From NCBI RefSeq assembly GCF_900111095.1, contig NZ_FOGB01000009.1:135544-199543 (forward strand): 64,000 bases of DNA, read 5' to 3'. A model generated the notes under the pieces. The model was not told where the DNA came from. It saw nothing but the letters and a program-made list of their open reading frames with translations, and searched no databases. How positions within the stretch are numbered: the stretch's first letter is position 1; the number at the start of each line of letters is the position of its first letter. This stretch comes from Amphritea atlantica. Its GTDB lineage: Bacteria; Pseudomonadota; Gammaproteobacteria; Pseudomonadales; Balneatricaceae. Of this stretch, positions 1-9,086 are shown piece by piece. The translations under genes were made by a program, and so were the position numbers.

Positions 1-855
1 AGCCTGATCAAGCCACTCAAAGCTGGTGCCGATCAGCACCGGGGTTTCAGCCAGGTCAACGATACTGTCGAGCTCGGTAAAGTGGTTATTACTCAGAGAA
101 AGACAACCTTCGCTGGCCTGTGGTGGACGGCTAAACGTATCCTTAGGGGAACCATGCACCCAGATACCACTACCCGTATGACCAAGGCGCTGATCCCAGG
201 CGTTCGGATAGTTGATCGGTAAGGCACCGGAACCATAGCGGGGAGGCAACTGCTCATCGGTCAGGCGTCCGGTTGTAAAATAGACACCTAAGGGCGTTTT
301 CAGATCACCCCGGGCACGTTTATCAACCCCGCCACGACCATAGGAAACATAGTAATCCCTGATCAGCTGTGGCACTCCATCATGGTTTTCAAACAGGTAT
401 AACCGGGACAGCCCGGTGTCCACTACAATGACATGCTTCTGGTCGGGAGACATCTGTAACAGACTGCCGGGAATAGTGCCCGGCTGCGGTTTATAACGGT
501 CCACGCTCATCCGCGCCCGGGCCTCGGATATCAGCCCTTGTAACGCCTTCGGGTCGGTCTGACCATTATTGCCGATGGCACTGATAGTGCCTACCTGAGC
601 CGCCATCAGATCGGCATAGATTAACTGCGCCAGTTTGAAATCGGGTTGTTCTTTTATCAGTGCCCGCAGCTTAGTCATGGCACCATTCATCTGATTCTGC
701 TGCAGATCGCCCAGACTGGCGAGCAGCAGTGATTCCTGATCCAGATTTAAATCACTCTCCTGTGCCTGAAGATTAAACGGCAGCAATACGCACAAAGAGA
801 TCAATAGCGCTCTCTTACACGGCTTTACTACAGTCAGATCGGGGAGGCTTTTCAT
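1..855 (-). CDS. L,D-transpeptidase (YkuD domain), C-terminus beyond the window
   Basis: The frame opens at an ATG at 855 and runs off the left edge, leaving 285 codons. Residues about 12-32 look like a signal peptide (basic start, then a run of Leu/Ile/Val ending LQAQ). The C-terminal half carries the YkuD signature: HGSPKDTF, then SEGCLSLSN, giving the His-Gly and Ser-x-Gly-Cys of the catalytic site with Cys as nucleophile. Family members cross-link peptidoglycan through 3-3 bonds or attach lipoproteins to it in the periplasm. The region between signal peptide and catalytic domain is helical and Gln/Leu-rich (residues about 35-75). The ribosome-binding site is weak, so the start is less certain than the family. 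No partner gene is visible to the left. Confidence 0.85.
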   Translation of the reverse strand, partial: MKSLPDLTVVKPCKRALLISLCVLLPFNLQAQESDLNLDQESLLLASLGDLQQNQMNGAMTKLRALIKEQPDFKLAQLIYADLMAAQVGTISAIGNNGQTDPKALQGLISEARARMSVDRYKPQPGTIPGSLLQMSPDQKHVIVVDTGLSRLYLFENHDGVPQLIRDYYVSYGRGGVDKRARGDLKTPLGVYFTTGRLTDEQLPPRYGSGALPINYPNAWDQRLGHTGSGIWVHGSPKDTFSRPPQASEGCLSLSNNHFTELDSIVDLAETPVLIGTSFEWLDQA

Positions 856-1432
856 AACTCTGGCAACTAACCTTAAACTACGACAGATTCAGAACGTTAG
901 CCGAATTATACCGATAAAGCTGGTTTTTGCAGCTGTATTCTTGCAGCGGCGGCCTATTTCGGGTGGTTTATCGCTGATTCATGTCAGAGTTTCTGCTCTT
1001 TTGTTGAATATAGCCCTGTTTTTTACCATTATTCCTCGACGTTAGTCGCAATTCATCACACGTATTCACCTGAGTAGCAACATTTCGGGCTAATTCAAGA
1101 ACAAAAAAAATTTAAAAATATTTTTGCCGCCTTCATTTTTCTCTCCGGCATGGACCGAGCACCGCAGACCCCTTGCTGTTATTGCAGTTAATGCACTGCA
1201 GCAAACACTTCAACCTCGTCCGCCGTTACCTGAAAATAGTTTTGCCGCAACCTTGCGAGCTGAACTTTCCGCCAAGCTGTGCTATCCAAAAGACAGAGCT
1301 GAATAAGGCTTAACCGAATTGCGGTACGATCCAAAAGGTCGGCAGCAATCCAGAGCGGAAGTGCAACAACAAGCCTTCCCATACAGATTTTCAGGCAGTT
1401 CCAGGTTTGAAACGCGTACGGAGGATCCCGTC
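856..1432. other. Intergenic region upstream of the leucine dehydrogenase operon
   Basis: This 577-base stretch separates the divergent transpeptidase and leucine dehydrogenase genes. An A/T-rich tract lies at about 1101-1125 and includes the palindrome AAAAATATTTTT, a plausible place for the promoter or a regulator site. From 1126 to 1432 the sequence has normal GC content but only short open frames without a convincing start site or family resemblance. I regard it as a long untranslated leader. No RNA gene was recognised. Confidence 0.4.
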
Positions 1433-2479
1433 ATGTTTAGACAGATGGAAAGCGCCGGTTTACAGGATCTCCACTTCTGGCAGGATCCAGATACCGGTTT
1501 GCAGGCGATTATCGCCATCCACGATACTTTCCGCGGCCCGGCTATTGGCGGTTGCCGCTTCATTAACTATCCGGACAGTGCAGCCGCGATCACCGATGCC
1601 ATCAGGCTGGCCAGGGGGATGAGCTATAAAGCAGCGCTGGCAGGTCTGCCCCATGGCGGCGGCAAATCAGTCATCATTAAGCCCGCTGGGCTCTATGACC
1701 GCAACCAGTTGATGCAGAGCTTTGGTCATTTTGTCGATAGCTTAGGCGGCCGCTATATCACGGCAATGGATAGCGGCACCCAGATCAGTGATATGGACAA
1801 CATCGCCCTCAACACCCGCTTTGTTACCTGTACCCGGGATATGGGAGATCCCTCCCCTTCTACCGCGCAAGGGGTTTTTGCCGGCATCCGGGCCAGTGTT
1901 CAGTTTCGTTTTGGCACCCATGACCTGCACAATGTTCATATCGCTATTCAGGGGCTTGGCCATGTCGGTTATGCCCTGGCAAAACTGCTGCACCACGCCG
2001 GAGCCCGGTTAACCGTTACCGATATCGATGCGCAGAAAGTTGCCAGAGCTACGGCTGAGTTTAATGCCACGGCGGTCGAAGCGGATGCGATCTACGATAC
2101 TGCCGCCGATATTTTCTGCCCCTGTGGCCTGGGGGCCATTATCAACGCCGATACAGTCAAGCGTCTTAATTGTGCCATTGTCGCCGGTTCGGCGAATAAT
2201 CAGCTGGCTGATGATGGTCAGGGAGACAGCCTTGCCCGGCGGGGCATTCTTTATGCTCCGGACTACCTGATCAATGCCGGCGGACTGATCTTCGTTGCCC
2301 TGCAGCACGCCCGCCACCATGAACAGGCGATCCGGCTGAAAGTTGAGTCCATCTATGATGCCCTGCTGGAGCTTTATAAACACGCTGAAGCAGACCACCG
2401 CCCCACCAACTATATTGCCGACCTCAGAGCCGAAGCGATTATCCGTCAGGCCAGCATGGCAACTCATCAGGCTGCATAA
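1433..2479 (+). CDS. bcd: Leucine dehydrogenase (Glu/Leu/Phe/Val dehydrogenase family)
   Basis: The 348-residue protein catalyses NAD-dependent oxidative deamination of branched-chain amino acids to 2-oxoacids in the cytoplasm. The N-terminal domain has the amino-acid binding region with MSYKAALAGLPHGGGKSV: Lys66 and Lys78 correspond to the substrate-binding and catalytic lysines of leucine dehydrogenases. A Rossmann motif, IQGLGHVGYALAKLL, follows at about residue 165. I chose ATG 1433 because GGAGG lies at 1420-1424; the frame stays open upstream to a TTG but without family resemblance. The length fits leucine dehydrogenases. It is the first gene of an operon whose next genes encode a branched-chain 2-oxoacid dehydrogenase, which supports leucine over phenylalanine as substrate. 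Confidence 0.88.
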   Translation: MFRQMESAGLQDLHFWQDPDTGLQAIIAIHDTFRGPAIGGCRFINYPDSAAAITDAIRLARGMSYKAALAGLPHGGGKSVIIKPAGLYDRNQLMQSFGHFVDSLGGRYITAMDSGTQISDMDNIALNTRFVTCTRDMGDPSPSTAQGVFAGIRASVQFRFGTHDLHNVHIAIQGLGHVGYALAKLLHHAGARLTVTDIDAQKVARATAEFNATAVEADAIYDTAADIFCPCGLGAIINADTVKRLNCAIVAGSANNQLADDGQGDSLARRGILYAPDYLINAGGLIFVALQHARHHEQAIRLKVESIYDALLELYKHAEADHRPTNYIADLRAEAIIRQASMATHQAA

Positions 2480-2489
2480 GGAGACTCCT

Positions 2490-3578
2490 ATGGAAACCGT
2501 ATTTCAGGCGCAGATCAGCTATAACCAGTTTCTTTCTGACGCAGGCGCACCACTGCAAGCGCTGCCCGAATGGGCAGGAAAGCCCGATATCCTGGTGCGT
2601 TACTATCGGAATATGGTGCAGTTGCGTCAGTTGGACAACAAAATTATCGCCCTGCAACGTACAGGTCAGATGGGCACCTATGCATCGCTACTGGGCGCAG
2701 AAGCGATTGAAGTGGTGCTCGGCGAGCTGATGCTGAGCGATGATGTGCTGGTGCCCTATTATCGCAACCACGGTTTGCAGATGCTCAGAGGCTTACCACT
2801 GGAAGATATGCTCAGCTATTGGGGCGGCGATGAGCGGGGCAGTGCCTCTGCAACAATGGCGGAAGATTTTCCCAATGCCGTGCCAATCGCCACTCAGGCA
2901 TTACATGCTGCCGGAGTCGCAACGGCGATCAGGATTCGGGGAGAAAAACGGGCAGTGGTCACGGTGTGTGGTGATGGAGCCACGTCCAAAGGTGACTTTC
3001 TGGAAGCACTGAACGTGGCCGGAGCCTGGCAGTTGCCAGTGGTATTTGTGGTGAACAACAACCAGTGGGCAATCTCTGTCCCCCGTTCGCTTCAGTCCGC
3101 AGCCGCCACCCTGGCGCAGAAAGCGATCGGTGCCGGTATCCGCGGTGAGCAGGTGGATGGCAACGATGTCATCGCCCTGCATGAGTCGGTCACCGAAGCG
3201 CTGAAACACGCCCGTGAAGGCAAAGGACCGACACTGATCGAAGCGATCAGTTATCGCCTTTCAGACCATACAACGGCTGATGATGCCACCCGTTATCGTA
3301 GCAACGAAGAGCTGAAAGCGGCCTGGGAGCGGGAACCGATCAAGCGGCTGCAAACCTTCCTGCATGCGCAGGGATGGTGGGATGAAGTACAGGAGACCGC
3401 CTGGCAGAAAGAGGTGGCACAGATCATTCAACAGGGACTGGACAGTTTTCTGCAACGCCCTCCTCAGCCAGTCGAAGATCTGATCGATTATCTCTATGCC
3501 GAGCTACCCGATGCATTGAAGGAGCAGCGGGAACGGCTGATCCGCAATGCCCAGCCAGGAGGAAACCATCATGAGTGA
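2490..3578 (+). CDS. bkdA1: Branched-chain 2-oxoacid dehydrogenase E1 component, alpha subunit
   Basis: This 362-residue thiamine-diphosphate subunit decarboxylates branched-chain 2-oxoacids as part of the E1-E2-E3 complex. The diphosphate-binding motif is visible as GDGATSKGDFLEALN followed by VVFVVNNNQWA (about residues 172-205). The phosphorylation-loop-like segment YRLSDHTTADDATRYR is typical of the BCKDH/PDH alpha family. The start at 2490 is preceded by AAGGAG at 2478-2483. The gene begins 10 bases after leucine dehydrogenase and its last 8 bases overlap the beta-subunit gene, so the two are translationally coupled. Pyruvate or acetoin as substrate cannot be excluded by sequence, but the adjacent leucine dehydrogenase favours branched-chain substrates. 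Confidence 0.88.
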   Translation: METVFQAQISYNQFLSDAGAPLQALPEWAGKPDILVRYYRNMVQLRQLDNKIIALQRTGQMGTYASLLGAEAIEVVLGELMLSDDVLVPYYRNHGLQMLRGLPLEDMLSYWGGDERGSASATMAEDFPNAVPIATQALHAAGVATAIRIRGEKRAVVTVCGDGATSKGDFLEALNVAGAWQLPVVFVVNNNQWAISVPRSLQSAAATLAQKAIGAGIRGEQVDGNDVIALHESVTEALKHAREGKGPTLIEAISYRLSDHTTADDATRYRSNEELKAAWEREPIKRLQTFLHAQGWWDEVQETAWQKEVAQIIQQGLDSFLQRPPQPVEDLIDYLYAELPDALKEQRERLIRNAQPGGNHHE

Positions 3579-4554
3579 TGCAATAACTATGGTCGAAGCG
3601 GTTAACCTTGCACTGCGCTCTGAGATGCAACGGGACGACTCAGTGATTGTTCTGGGCGAGGATGTCGGCGTCAATGGAGGTGTGTTTCGTGCCACCGTCG
3701 GATTACGGGAAACCTTTGGTATCAAACGGGTGCTCGACACCCCACTGGCAGAAACGATGATTGCCGGACTATCGGTCGGTATGGCCGCGCAAGGGCTTAA
3801 ACCGGTGGCTGAGATTCAGTTTATGGGATTTATATTTCCCACCATGGAACAGATTATCTGTCACGCTGCCCGCTTGCGCCACCGTACCCGGGGCCGTCTG
3901 CACTGCCCGATGGTGCTTCGGGTGCCGTTTGGTGGCGGAATCCATGCGCCGGAACACCATTCTGAAAGTACTGAAGCGCTGTTTGCCCATATACCGGGGC
4001 TGAGAGTCGTCATTCCCTCTTCGCCGAAACGCGCCTATGGATTACTGTTAGCCGCGATCCGCAACCCTGATCCGGTGATCTTCATGGAACCCAAACGGAT
4101 CTACCGGCTTAATGCTCAGACTGTTGAAGACAATGGTGAAGCCCTGCCGCTCGACAGCTGTTACACCCTGCGAGAGGGTGCCGATATTACCCTGGTCAGT
4201 TGGGGGGCAATGATCAAAGAAACGCTCGAAGCCGCTGACCTGCTGGCGCAACAGGGCGTCAGCTGTGAGGTGATCGATGTGGTCACACTGAACCCGATCG
4301 ATCATGAAACTATTCTGGCATCGGTAGCTAAAACCGGACGCTGCGTGATCATTCACGAAGCCCCTAAGAGTTGTGCCGTGGGTGCAGAGATTTCAGCCAC
4401 CCTCGGCGAGCGCGGGCTGCTCAGTCTGCAAGCCCCAGTCGCACGGGTGACCGGATATGACACCATCATGCCTTATTACCGTATGGAAAATCACTACCTG
4501 CCTAATACCGCGGATATTGTCGAAGCGGTGACGGCGACACTGGAGTTCTCATGA
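3571..4554 (+). CDS. bkdA2: Branched-chain 2-oxoacid dehydrogenase E1 component, beta subunit
   Basis: The 327-residue partner of E1 alpha contains the transketolase pyrimidine-binding domain (about residues 4-180; VIVLGEDVGVNGGVFR near residue 23 and DTPLAETMIAGLSVGMA) and the C-terminal transketolase domain (about 200-320; VIDVVTLNPID). The start ATG at 3571 has GGAGGAAA just upstream and overlaps the alpha gene by 8 bases. Its own stop overlaps the E2 start by four bases (ATGA), so the three subunits are tightly coupled. With alpha it forms the heterotetramer that binds thiamine diphosphate at the interface. Confidence 0.88.
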   Translation: MSDAITMVEAVNLALRSEMQRDDSVIVLGEDVGVNGGVFRATVGLRETFGIKRVLDTPLAETMIAGLSVGMAAQGLKPVAEIQFMGFIFPTMEQIICHAARLRHRTRGRLHCPMVLRVPFGGGIHAPEHHSESTEALFAHIPGLRVVIPSSPKRAYGLLLAAIRNPDPVIFMEPKRIYRLNAQTVEDNGEALPLDSCYTLREGADITLVSWGAMIKETLEAADLLAQQGVSCEVIDVVTLNPIDHETILASVAKTGRCVIIHEAPKSCAVGAEISATLGERGLLSLQAPVARVTGYDTIMPYYRMENHYLPNTADIVEAVTATLEFS

Positions 4555-5666
4555 AATATTTCAAGCTACCCGATCTTGGGGAAGGATTACCCGAAGCTGA
4601 AATTGTTGAATGGAAAATCAACGAAGGTGACCAGGTAAAAGCTGATCAGATTCTGGCCACCGTGGAAACCGCAAAAGCGATTATCGAGATCCCTTCGCCC
4701 CAGGATGGTGTGATTGCCCATCTGTTTGGTCAGGCCGGCGATACTATCCACACAGGTGAGCCGTTGCTTGAGTTTGCCGGTGAGGAGGATGACAGCGGCA
4801 CCGTGGTCGGTGAGCTGAAACGGGAAACCAGCAGCGCTGCTGATGATGACTTCTTTATTGGCGCAGCCCCGAGTACCCGGGCACACAGTCAGCAAATGAC
4901 ACCCGCAGTACGCTCACTGGCAAACCGCCTCAATGTCGATACCGAAAACCTTAAGGGCAGTGGTCGTAACGGTCAACTGACCAGCGATGATATTGAGCGC
5001 ATGGCGAAAACAGATCGTACTCATGGTAAAGCTGCACCATTAAGGGGAGTCCGTAAACAGATGGCCCGAAATATGGCCCTGGCTCATGCCGAGGTGGTTC
5101 CGGTAACCCTGCATGAAGATGCCGATATCAACGGCTGGGCAGCAGGGGAAGATATCACCATGCGTCTGATACACGCGATTGCGGCGGGCTGTAAAGCAGA
5201 ACCAGCACTCAACACCTGGTTTGACGGACAGCAACTGGCACGAAGAGTGCTTTCTCAGATAAACCTGGGTGTTGCCGTGGATACAGAGAAGGGGCTATTT
5301 GTTCCAGTGCTACGCGATATAGGCAATCGCAGCCTGGACAATATCCGTGAAGGGCTCAACAGGCTGAGACAGGATGTTATTGAGCGGACCATTCCGCCGT
5401 CAGAACTTCAGGGGGGCAGCATTACCCTGAGCAACTTCGGCACCATTGCCGGACGCTATGCCAGCCCGATTGTGGTGCCACCCACGGTAGCCATTCTGGG
5501 GGCCGGGGTGATCCGCGATCAGGTAATGCCCGTAGCAGGAGAGATCGCCATACGACGGGTGATGCCGCTCTCTCTGACCTTTGACCATCGCGCAGCAACC
5601 GGTGGCGAAGCGGCGCGATTTATGCGAGCAGTCATTAACGATTTAGCCAAGGAATCAATCAGTTAA
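4551..5666 (+). CDS. bkdB: Dihydrolipoamide acyltransferase (E2) of the branched-chain 2-oxoacid dehydrogenase
   Basis: This 371-residue E2 core protein has three parts. A single lipoyl domain spans residues 1-77, with the lipoylated lysine in ETAKAI (Lys42). A peripheral-subunit-binding domain lies at about 114-150 (TPAVRSLANRLNVD). The catalytic acyltransferase domain extends from about 160 to the end. The active-site region reads FDHRAATGG; many E2 proteins have DHRxxDG, so the usual Asp is Thr here. I recall similar TG variants in other marine gammaproteobacterial E2s. No E3 (lpd) follows, so E3 must be shared from elsewhere. It is the last gene before a strong hairpin terminator. Confidence 0.87.
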   Translation: MKYFKLPDLGEGLPEAEIVEWKINEGDQVKADQILATVETAKAIIEIPSPQDGVIAHLFGQAGDTIHTGEPLLEFAGEEDDSGTVVGELKRETSSAADDDFFIGAAPSTRAHSQQMTPAVRSLANRLNVDTENLKGSGRNGQLTSDDIERMAKTDRTHGKAAPLRGVRKQMARNMALAHAEVVPVTLHEDADINGWAAGEDITMRLIHAIAAGCKAEPALNTWFDGQQLARRVLSQINLGVAVDTEKGLFVPVLRDIGNRSLDNIREGLNRLRQDVIERTIPPSELQGGSITLSNFGTIAGRYASPIVVPPTVAILGAGVIRDQVMPVAGEIAIRRVMPLSLTFDHRAATGGEAARFMRAVINDLAKESIS

Positions 5667-5704
5667 TAAATTTTTTATTCCTCAGAACGAGGATAAAAAA
5701 TTTA
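5667..5704 (+). terminator. Hairpin terminator of the leucine/branched-chain oxoacid operon
   Basis: Directly after the E2 stop codon, TAAATTTTTTATTCCTC pairs with GAGGATAAAAAATTTA across the 5-base loop AGAAC, with one bulged base. The GC-poor stem ends in an A/T run, so it could act in either direction. Confidence 0.7.
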
Positions 5705-5774
5705 TCAGATTTGCTACACGCTGGTTATCCATGAACTAAACTGAATCTAAGAAATAAAGTGAGATGATGTTATG

Positions 5775-5813
5775 AGCCCTGAGTGAGTTTCGGGCTATTT
5801 GCGAAGGTAGCCC
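5775..5813 (+). promoter_or_regulatory. Leader of prkA with mutually exclusive hairpins
   Basis: In the 178-base gap before prkA, AGCCC (5775-5779) can pair with GGGCT (5792-5796), and the same GGGCTA can instead pair with TAGCCC (5808-5813). The two stems cannot coexist. The segment lies 30-70 bases upstream of the prkA start. A match to a sigma-54 promoter was sought and not found. Confidence 0.3.
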
Positions 5814-5844
5814 AACCGGGTCAGTTATAGCAGGAAGGTGGCAT

Positions 5845-7767
5845 ATGAGTATTTTCGAAAAATATAAGGCACGTTACGACTCCAAACAGGAAGAGGAATA
5901 CTCCCTGCAGGAGTACCTCGAAATTTGTAAAAACGATCCGATGGCCTATGCCAGTGCTGCCGAGCGGCTGCTTGCGGCAATCGGTGAGCCGGAACTGATC
6001 GATACCTCTCGGAACCCTCAGCTAAGCAGAATCTTCTCCAACAAGATGATCCGTCGCTACCCGGCTTTCTTCGAGTTCTACGGCATGGAAAATGCGATCG
6101 AACAGATCGTAGACTACTTTAAACACGCGGCTCAGGGCCTCGAAGAACGTAAACAGATTCTCTATCTGCTGGGTCCGGTGGGGGGTGGTAAGTCCTCCCT
6201 GGCTGAACGTCTGAAAGCACTGATGGAACATATCCCTTTCTACGCCATTAAAGGGTCTCCGATCCATGAGTCACCACTGGGGCTGTTCAACCCCCTCGAG
6301 GACGGTGCCATTCTCGAAGAGGAGTACAATATTCCGTTGCGCTACCTTAAAGGTCTGATGTCCCCCTGGGCGGTCAAGCGGCTGCATGAATTCGGAGGGG
6401 ATATCACTCAGTTCCGGGTGGTGAAACTCTATCCCTCAATTCTCAATCAGATCGCGGTGGCCAAAACGGAACCCGGCGACGAAAACAATCAGGATATCTC
6501 CAGCCTGGTCGGTAAAGTTGATATCCGCATGCTGGAAGAGTTTCCACAGCATGACCCGGATGCTTACAGTTTCTCCGGCGCACTCTGCCATGCCAACCAG
6601 GGCATGATGGAGTTTGTCGAGATGTTTAAGGCGCCGATTAAGGTGCTGCACCCATTGCTGACCGCCACTCAGGAGGGTAACTACAACAGCACCGAAGGGA
6701 TGGCAGCCATTCCCTTTGACGGCATCATCATGGCCCACTCAAATGAATCGGAGTGGCAGACATTCAAGAACAACAAAACCAACGAAGCCTTTATCGACCG
6801 GGTCTATATCGTCAAGGTTCCGTACTGCATGCGGGTTTCTGAAGAGGTTAAAATCTACGAAAAACTGTTGGAAAACAGCTCCCTTGCCCAGTCACCCTGC
6901 GCACCTGATACGCTCAATATGCTGGCGCAGTTTACGGTGCTGTCGCGACTCAAAGAACCGGAAAACTCCAACATCTACTCTAAGATGCGTATCTACAACG
7001 GTGAAAACCTGAAAGATACCGACCCGAAAGCCAAGTCGATGCAGGAGTATAAGGACAACGCCGGGGTCGATGAAGGGATGGTCGGAATCTCAACCCGGTT
7101 CGCCTTTAAGATTCTGTCCAAAGTGTTCAACTTCGACTCCACGGAGGTTGCCGCCAACCCTGTGCATCTGATGTATGTGCTGGAACAGCAGATCGAACAG
7201 CAGCAGTTCCCACAGGAAACCCATGACCGACTGATCGGTTTCCTGAAGGAGTATATCGCTCCGAAATATATCGAGTATCTGGGTAAAGAGATTCAGACCG
7301 CCTATCTGGAATCCTATTCTGAGTATGGCCAGAACATCTTTGACCGCTATGTCACCTATGCCGATTTCTGGATTCAGGATCAGGAGTACCGTGACCCTGA
7401 CACCGGCGATATTCTCAACCGCCAGGCGATCAGCGAAGAGCTGGAAAAAATCGAAAAACCAGCGGGTATCAGCAACCCGAAAGATTTCCGCCACGAAATC
7501 GTCAACTTTGTGTTGCGTGCCCGGGCAGAAAATGACGGTAAAAACCCCGCCTGGAACAGCTATGAGAAGATGCGCACTGTGATCGAGAAAAAGATGTTCT
7601 CCAACACAGAAGATCTTCTGCCCGTTATCTCCTTCAACCCTAAAGCATCGACTGAGGACCAGAAAAAACACAGTGAGTTTGTGAAACGGATGACCGAGCG
7701 CGGTTATACCGAGAAGCAGGTTCGATTACTGTCTGAATGGTACATCAGGGTGCGCAAATCCCAGTAA
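5845..7767 (+). CDS. prkA: PrkA-family serine protein kinase (YeaG)
   Basis: The 640-residue protein has the PrkA AAA-like N-terminal domain with Walker [15 protein letters not shown] (about residues 109-120) and the C-terminal PrkA kinase-like domain (from about residue 400). Length and composition match E. coli YeaG, which is induced in stationary phase and nitrogen starvation. An AGGAAGGTGG ribosome-binding stretch precedes ATG 5845. It is the first of three genes (prkA, yeaH, spoVR) in the conserved order seen across Proteobacteria, where they are thought to act together in stress signalling. Exact targets are unknown. Confidence 0.93.
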   Translation: MSIFEKYKARYDSKQEEEYSLQEYLEICKNDPMAYASAAERLLAAIGEPELIDTSRNPQLSRIFSNKMIRRYPAFFEFYGMENAIEQIVDYFKHAAQGLEERKQILYLLGPVGGGKSSLAERLKALMEHIPFYAIKGSPIHESPLGLFNPLEDGAILEEEYNIPLRYLKGLMSPWAVKRLHEFGGDITQFRVVKLYPSILNQIAVAKTEPGDENNQDISSLVGKVDIRMLEEFPQHDPDAYSFSGALCHANQGMMEFVEMFKAPIKVLHPLLTATQEGNYNSTEGMAAIPFDGIIMAHSNESEWQTFKNNKTNEAFIDRVYIVKVPYCMRVSEEVKIYEKLLENSSLAQSPCAPDTLNMLAQFTVLSRLKEPENSNIYSKMRIYNGENLKDTDPKAKSMQEYKDNAGVDEGMVGISTRFAFKILSKVFNFDSTEVAANPVHLMYVLEQQIEQQQFPQETHDRLIGFLKEYIAPKYIEYLGKEIQTAYLESYSEYGQNIFDRYVTYADFWIQDQEYRDPDTGDILNRQAISEELEKIEKPAGISNPKDFRHEIVNFVLRARAENDGKNPAWNSYEKMRTVIEKKMFSNTEDLLPVISFNPKASTEDQKKHSEFVKRMTERGYTEKQVRLLSEWYIRVRKSQ

Positions 7768-7807
7768 GGGGGTTTGCCTATGCCGGGTCAGAGCAGGAGA
7801 GCGCTGT

Positions 7808-9082
7808 ATGAGCTATATCATCGACCGCCGCCTAAACGCGAAAAAAAAGAGCACCGTTAACCGGCAGCGTTTTCTTCGCCGCTATAAGAAGCATATTAAG
7901 CGGGCTGTTGAGGAAGCGGTAAACTCCCGTAGCATCCGTGATATTGATCAGGGAGGCGAGGTCAGTATCCCGAACAAGGATATTTCCGAACCGGTGTTTC
8001 ATCACGGTGATGGCGGCATCCGTCAGCGGGTTTTTCCAGGTAACAAAGAGTTCGTCGTCGGCGACGAAATTAAACGTCCCGAAGGCGGAGGCGGCGGTGG
8101 CTCCGGCCAGGGGCAGGCCAGCAATCAGGGGGAAGGTGAAGATGATTTCACCTTTCAGATTAATCAGGAAGAGTTCCTCGACTTTATGTTCGAAGACCTT
8201 GAACTGCCCAACATGATTAAGAAACAGCTGCGCGACGCCACCAGCTTTGAGGTGCGTCGTGCTGGCTTTACCAGTGTAGGCTCACCGGACAAACTCAATG
8301 TGGTGCGATCATTACGAGCCGCCAACGCCCGGCGTATCGCCCTTTCGGGTAAAGAGCGCCGCAAAATCCGAGAACTGAAAGCGGAGATCAAAACCCTGGA
8401 GGGGTTGCTGCCCAACCAGGAAGCGGTGCTGCAGATAGCGGCCCTGAATGAAGAGATCAAAGCGCTCAACAGACGCATCAAACGGATGCCATTTATCGAT
8501 GAGTTTGATCTGAAATACAACAACCTGATCCGTACCCCGGTGCCCAGTTCTAAAGCAGTGATGTTTTGCGTGATGGATGTCTCGGGATCGATGACCCAGT
8601 CGATCAAGGATATCGCCAAACGCTTCTTTATTCTGCTCTACCTGTTTCTCACCCGCAGCTACAAAAAAATTGAGGTGGTGTTTGTCCGTCATCACACCCA
8701 TGCCAAGGAGGTGGATGAGGAGGAGTTTTTCTATTCCCGTGAAACCGGTGGCACAATCGTCTCCAGTGCGCTCAACCTGAGCGCAGATATTATTCATGAA
8801 CGCTACCCTCCCGGTGACTGGAATATCTATGTTGCCCAGGCGTCTGATGGTGATAACTGGGATGGTGATTCCCATGTCTGCCGGGAAATTCTGGAGCAAC
8901 GCATTCTGCCTCTGGTGCAGTATTTTGCCTATGTTGAGATCACCACCGGGCCACATCAGAATCTCTGGCTGGAGTACGAGCAGATTCGGGAAAAGTTTGG
9001 CGAAACCTTTGCTATGCAGACCATCGTTGAACCCTCCGATATCTATCCGGTGTTCAGAAAGCTGTTTGAGAAAAAGGAGTGA
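7808..9082 (+). CDS. yeaH: YeaH/YhbH family protein (UPF0229) with von Willebrand A domain
   Basis: The 424-residue protein has a very basic N-terminus, a Gly-rich linker (about residues 93-105), a Lys/Arg-rich coiled segment (about 180-228) and a C-terminal VWA-like domain with the metal-site motif DVSGSM at about 257-262. UPF0229 proteins always travel with PrkA and SpoVR, as here: the gap from prkA is 40 bases and spoVR starts 4 bases after this stop. The VWA motif suggests metal-dependent protein contact, perhaps scaffolding the kinase. Function is inferred from neighbourhood only. Confidence 0.92.
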   Translation: MSYIIDRRLNAKKKSTVNRQRFLRRYKKHIKRAVEEAVNSRSIRDIDQGGEVSIPNKDISEPVFHHGDGGIRQRVFPGNKEFVVGDEIKRPEGGGGGGSGQGQASNQGEGEDDFTFQINQEEFLDFMFEDLELPNMIKKQLRDATSFEVRRAGFTSVGSPDKLNVVRSLRAANARRIALSGKERRKIRELKAEIKTLEGLLPNQEAVLQIAALNEEIKALNRRIKRMPFIDEFDLKYNNLIRTPVPSSKAVMFCVMDVSGSMTQSIKDIAKRFFILLYLFLTRSYKKIEVVFVRHHTHAKEVDEEEFFYSRETGGTIVSSALNLSADIIHERYPPGDWNIYVAQASDGDNWDGDSHVCREILEQRILPLVQYFAYVEITTGPHQNLWLEYEQIREKFGETFAMQTIVEPSDIYPVFRKLFEKKE

Positions 9083-9086
9083 CCCA

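Noticed and set aside
1124..1306. 60-residue plus-strand frame in the long leader before leucine dehydrogenase
   Set aside because: It starts with TTG without a ribosome-binding site and has no recognisable pattern. A competing frame of similar length exists on the other strand.
5705..5844. Sigma-54 promoter upstream of prkA
   Set aside because: No TGGCAC-N5-TTGC match with correct spacing was found, despite nitrogen control of this operon in E. coli.
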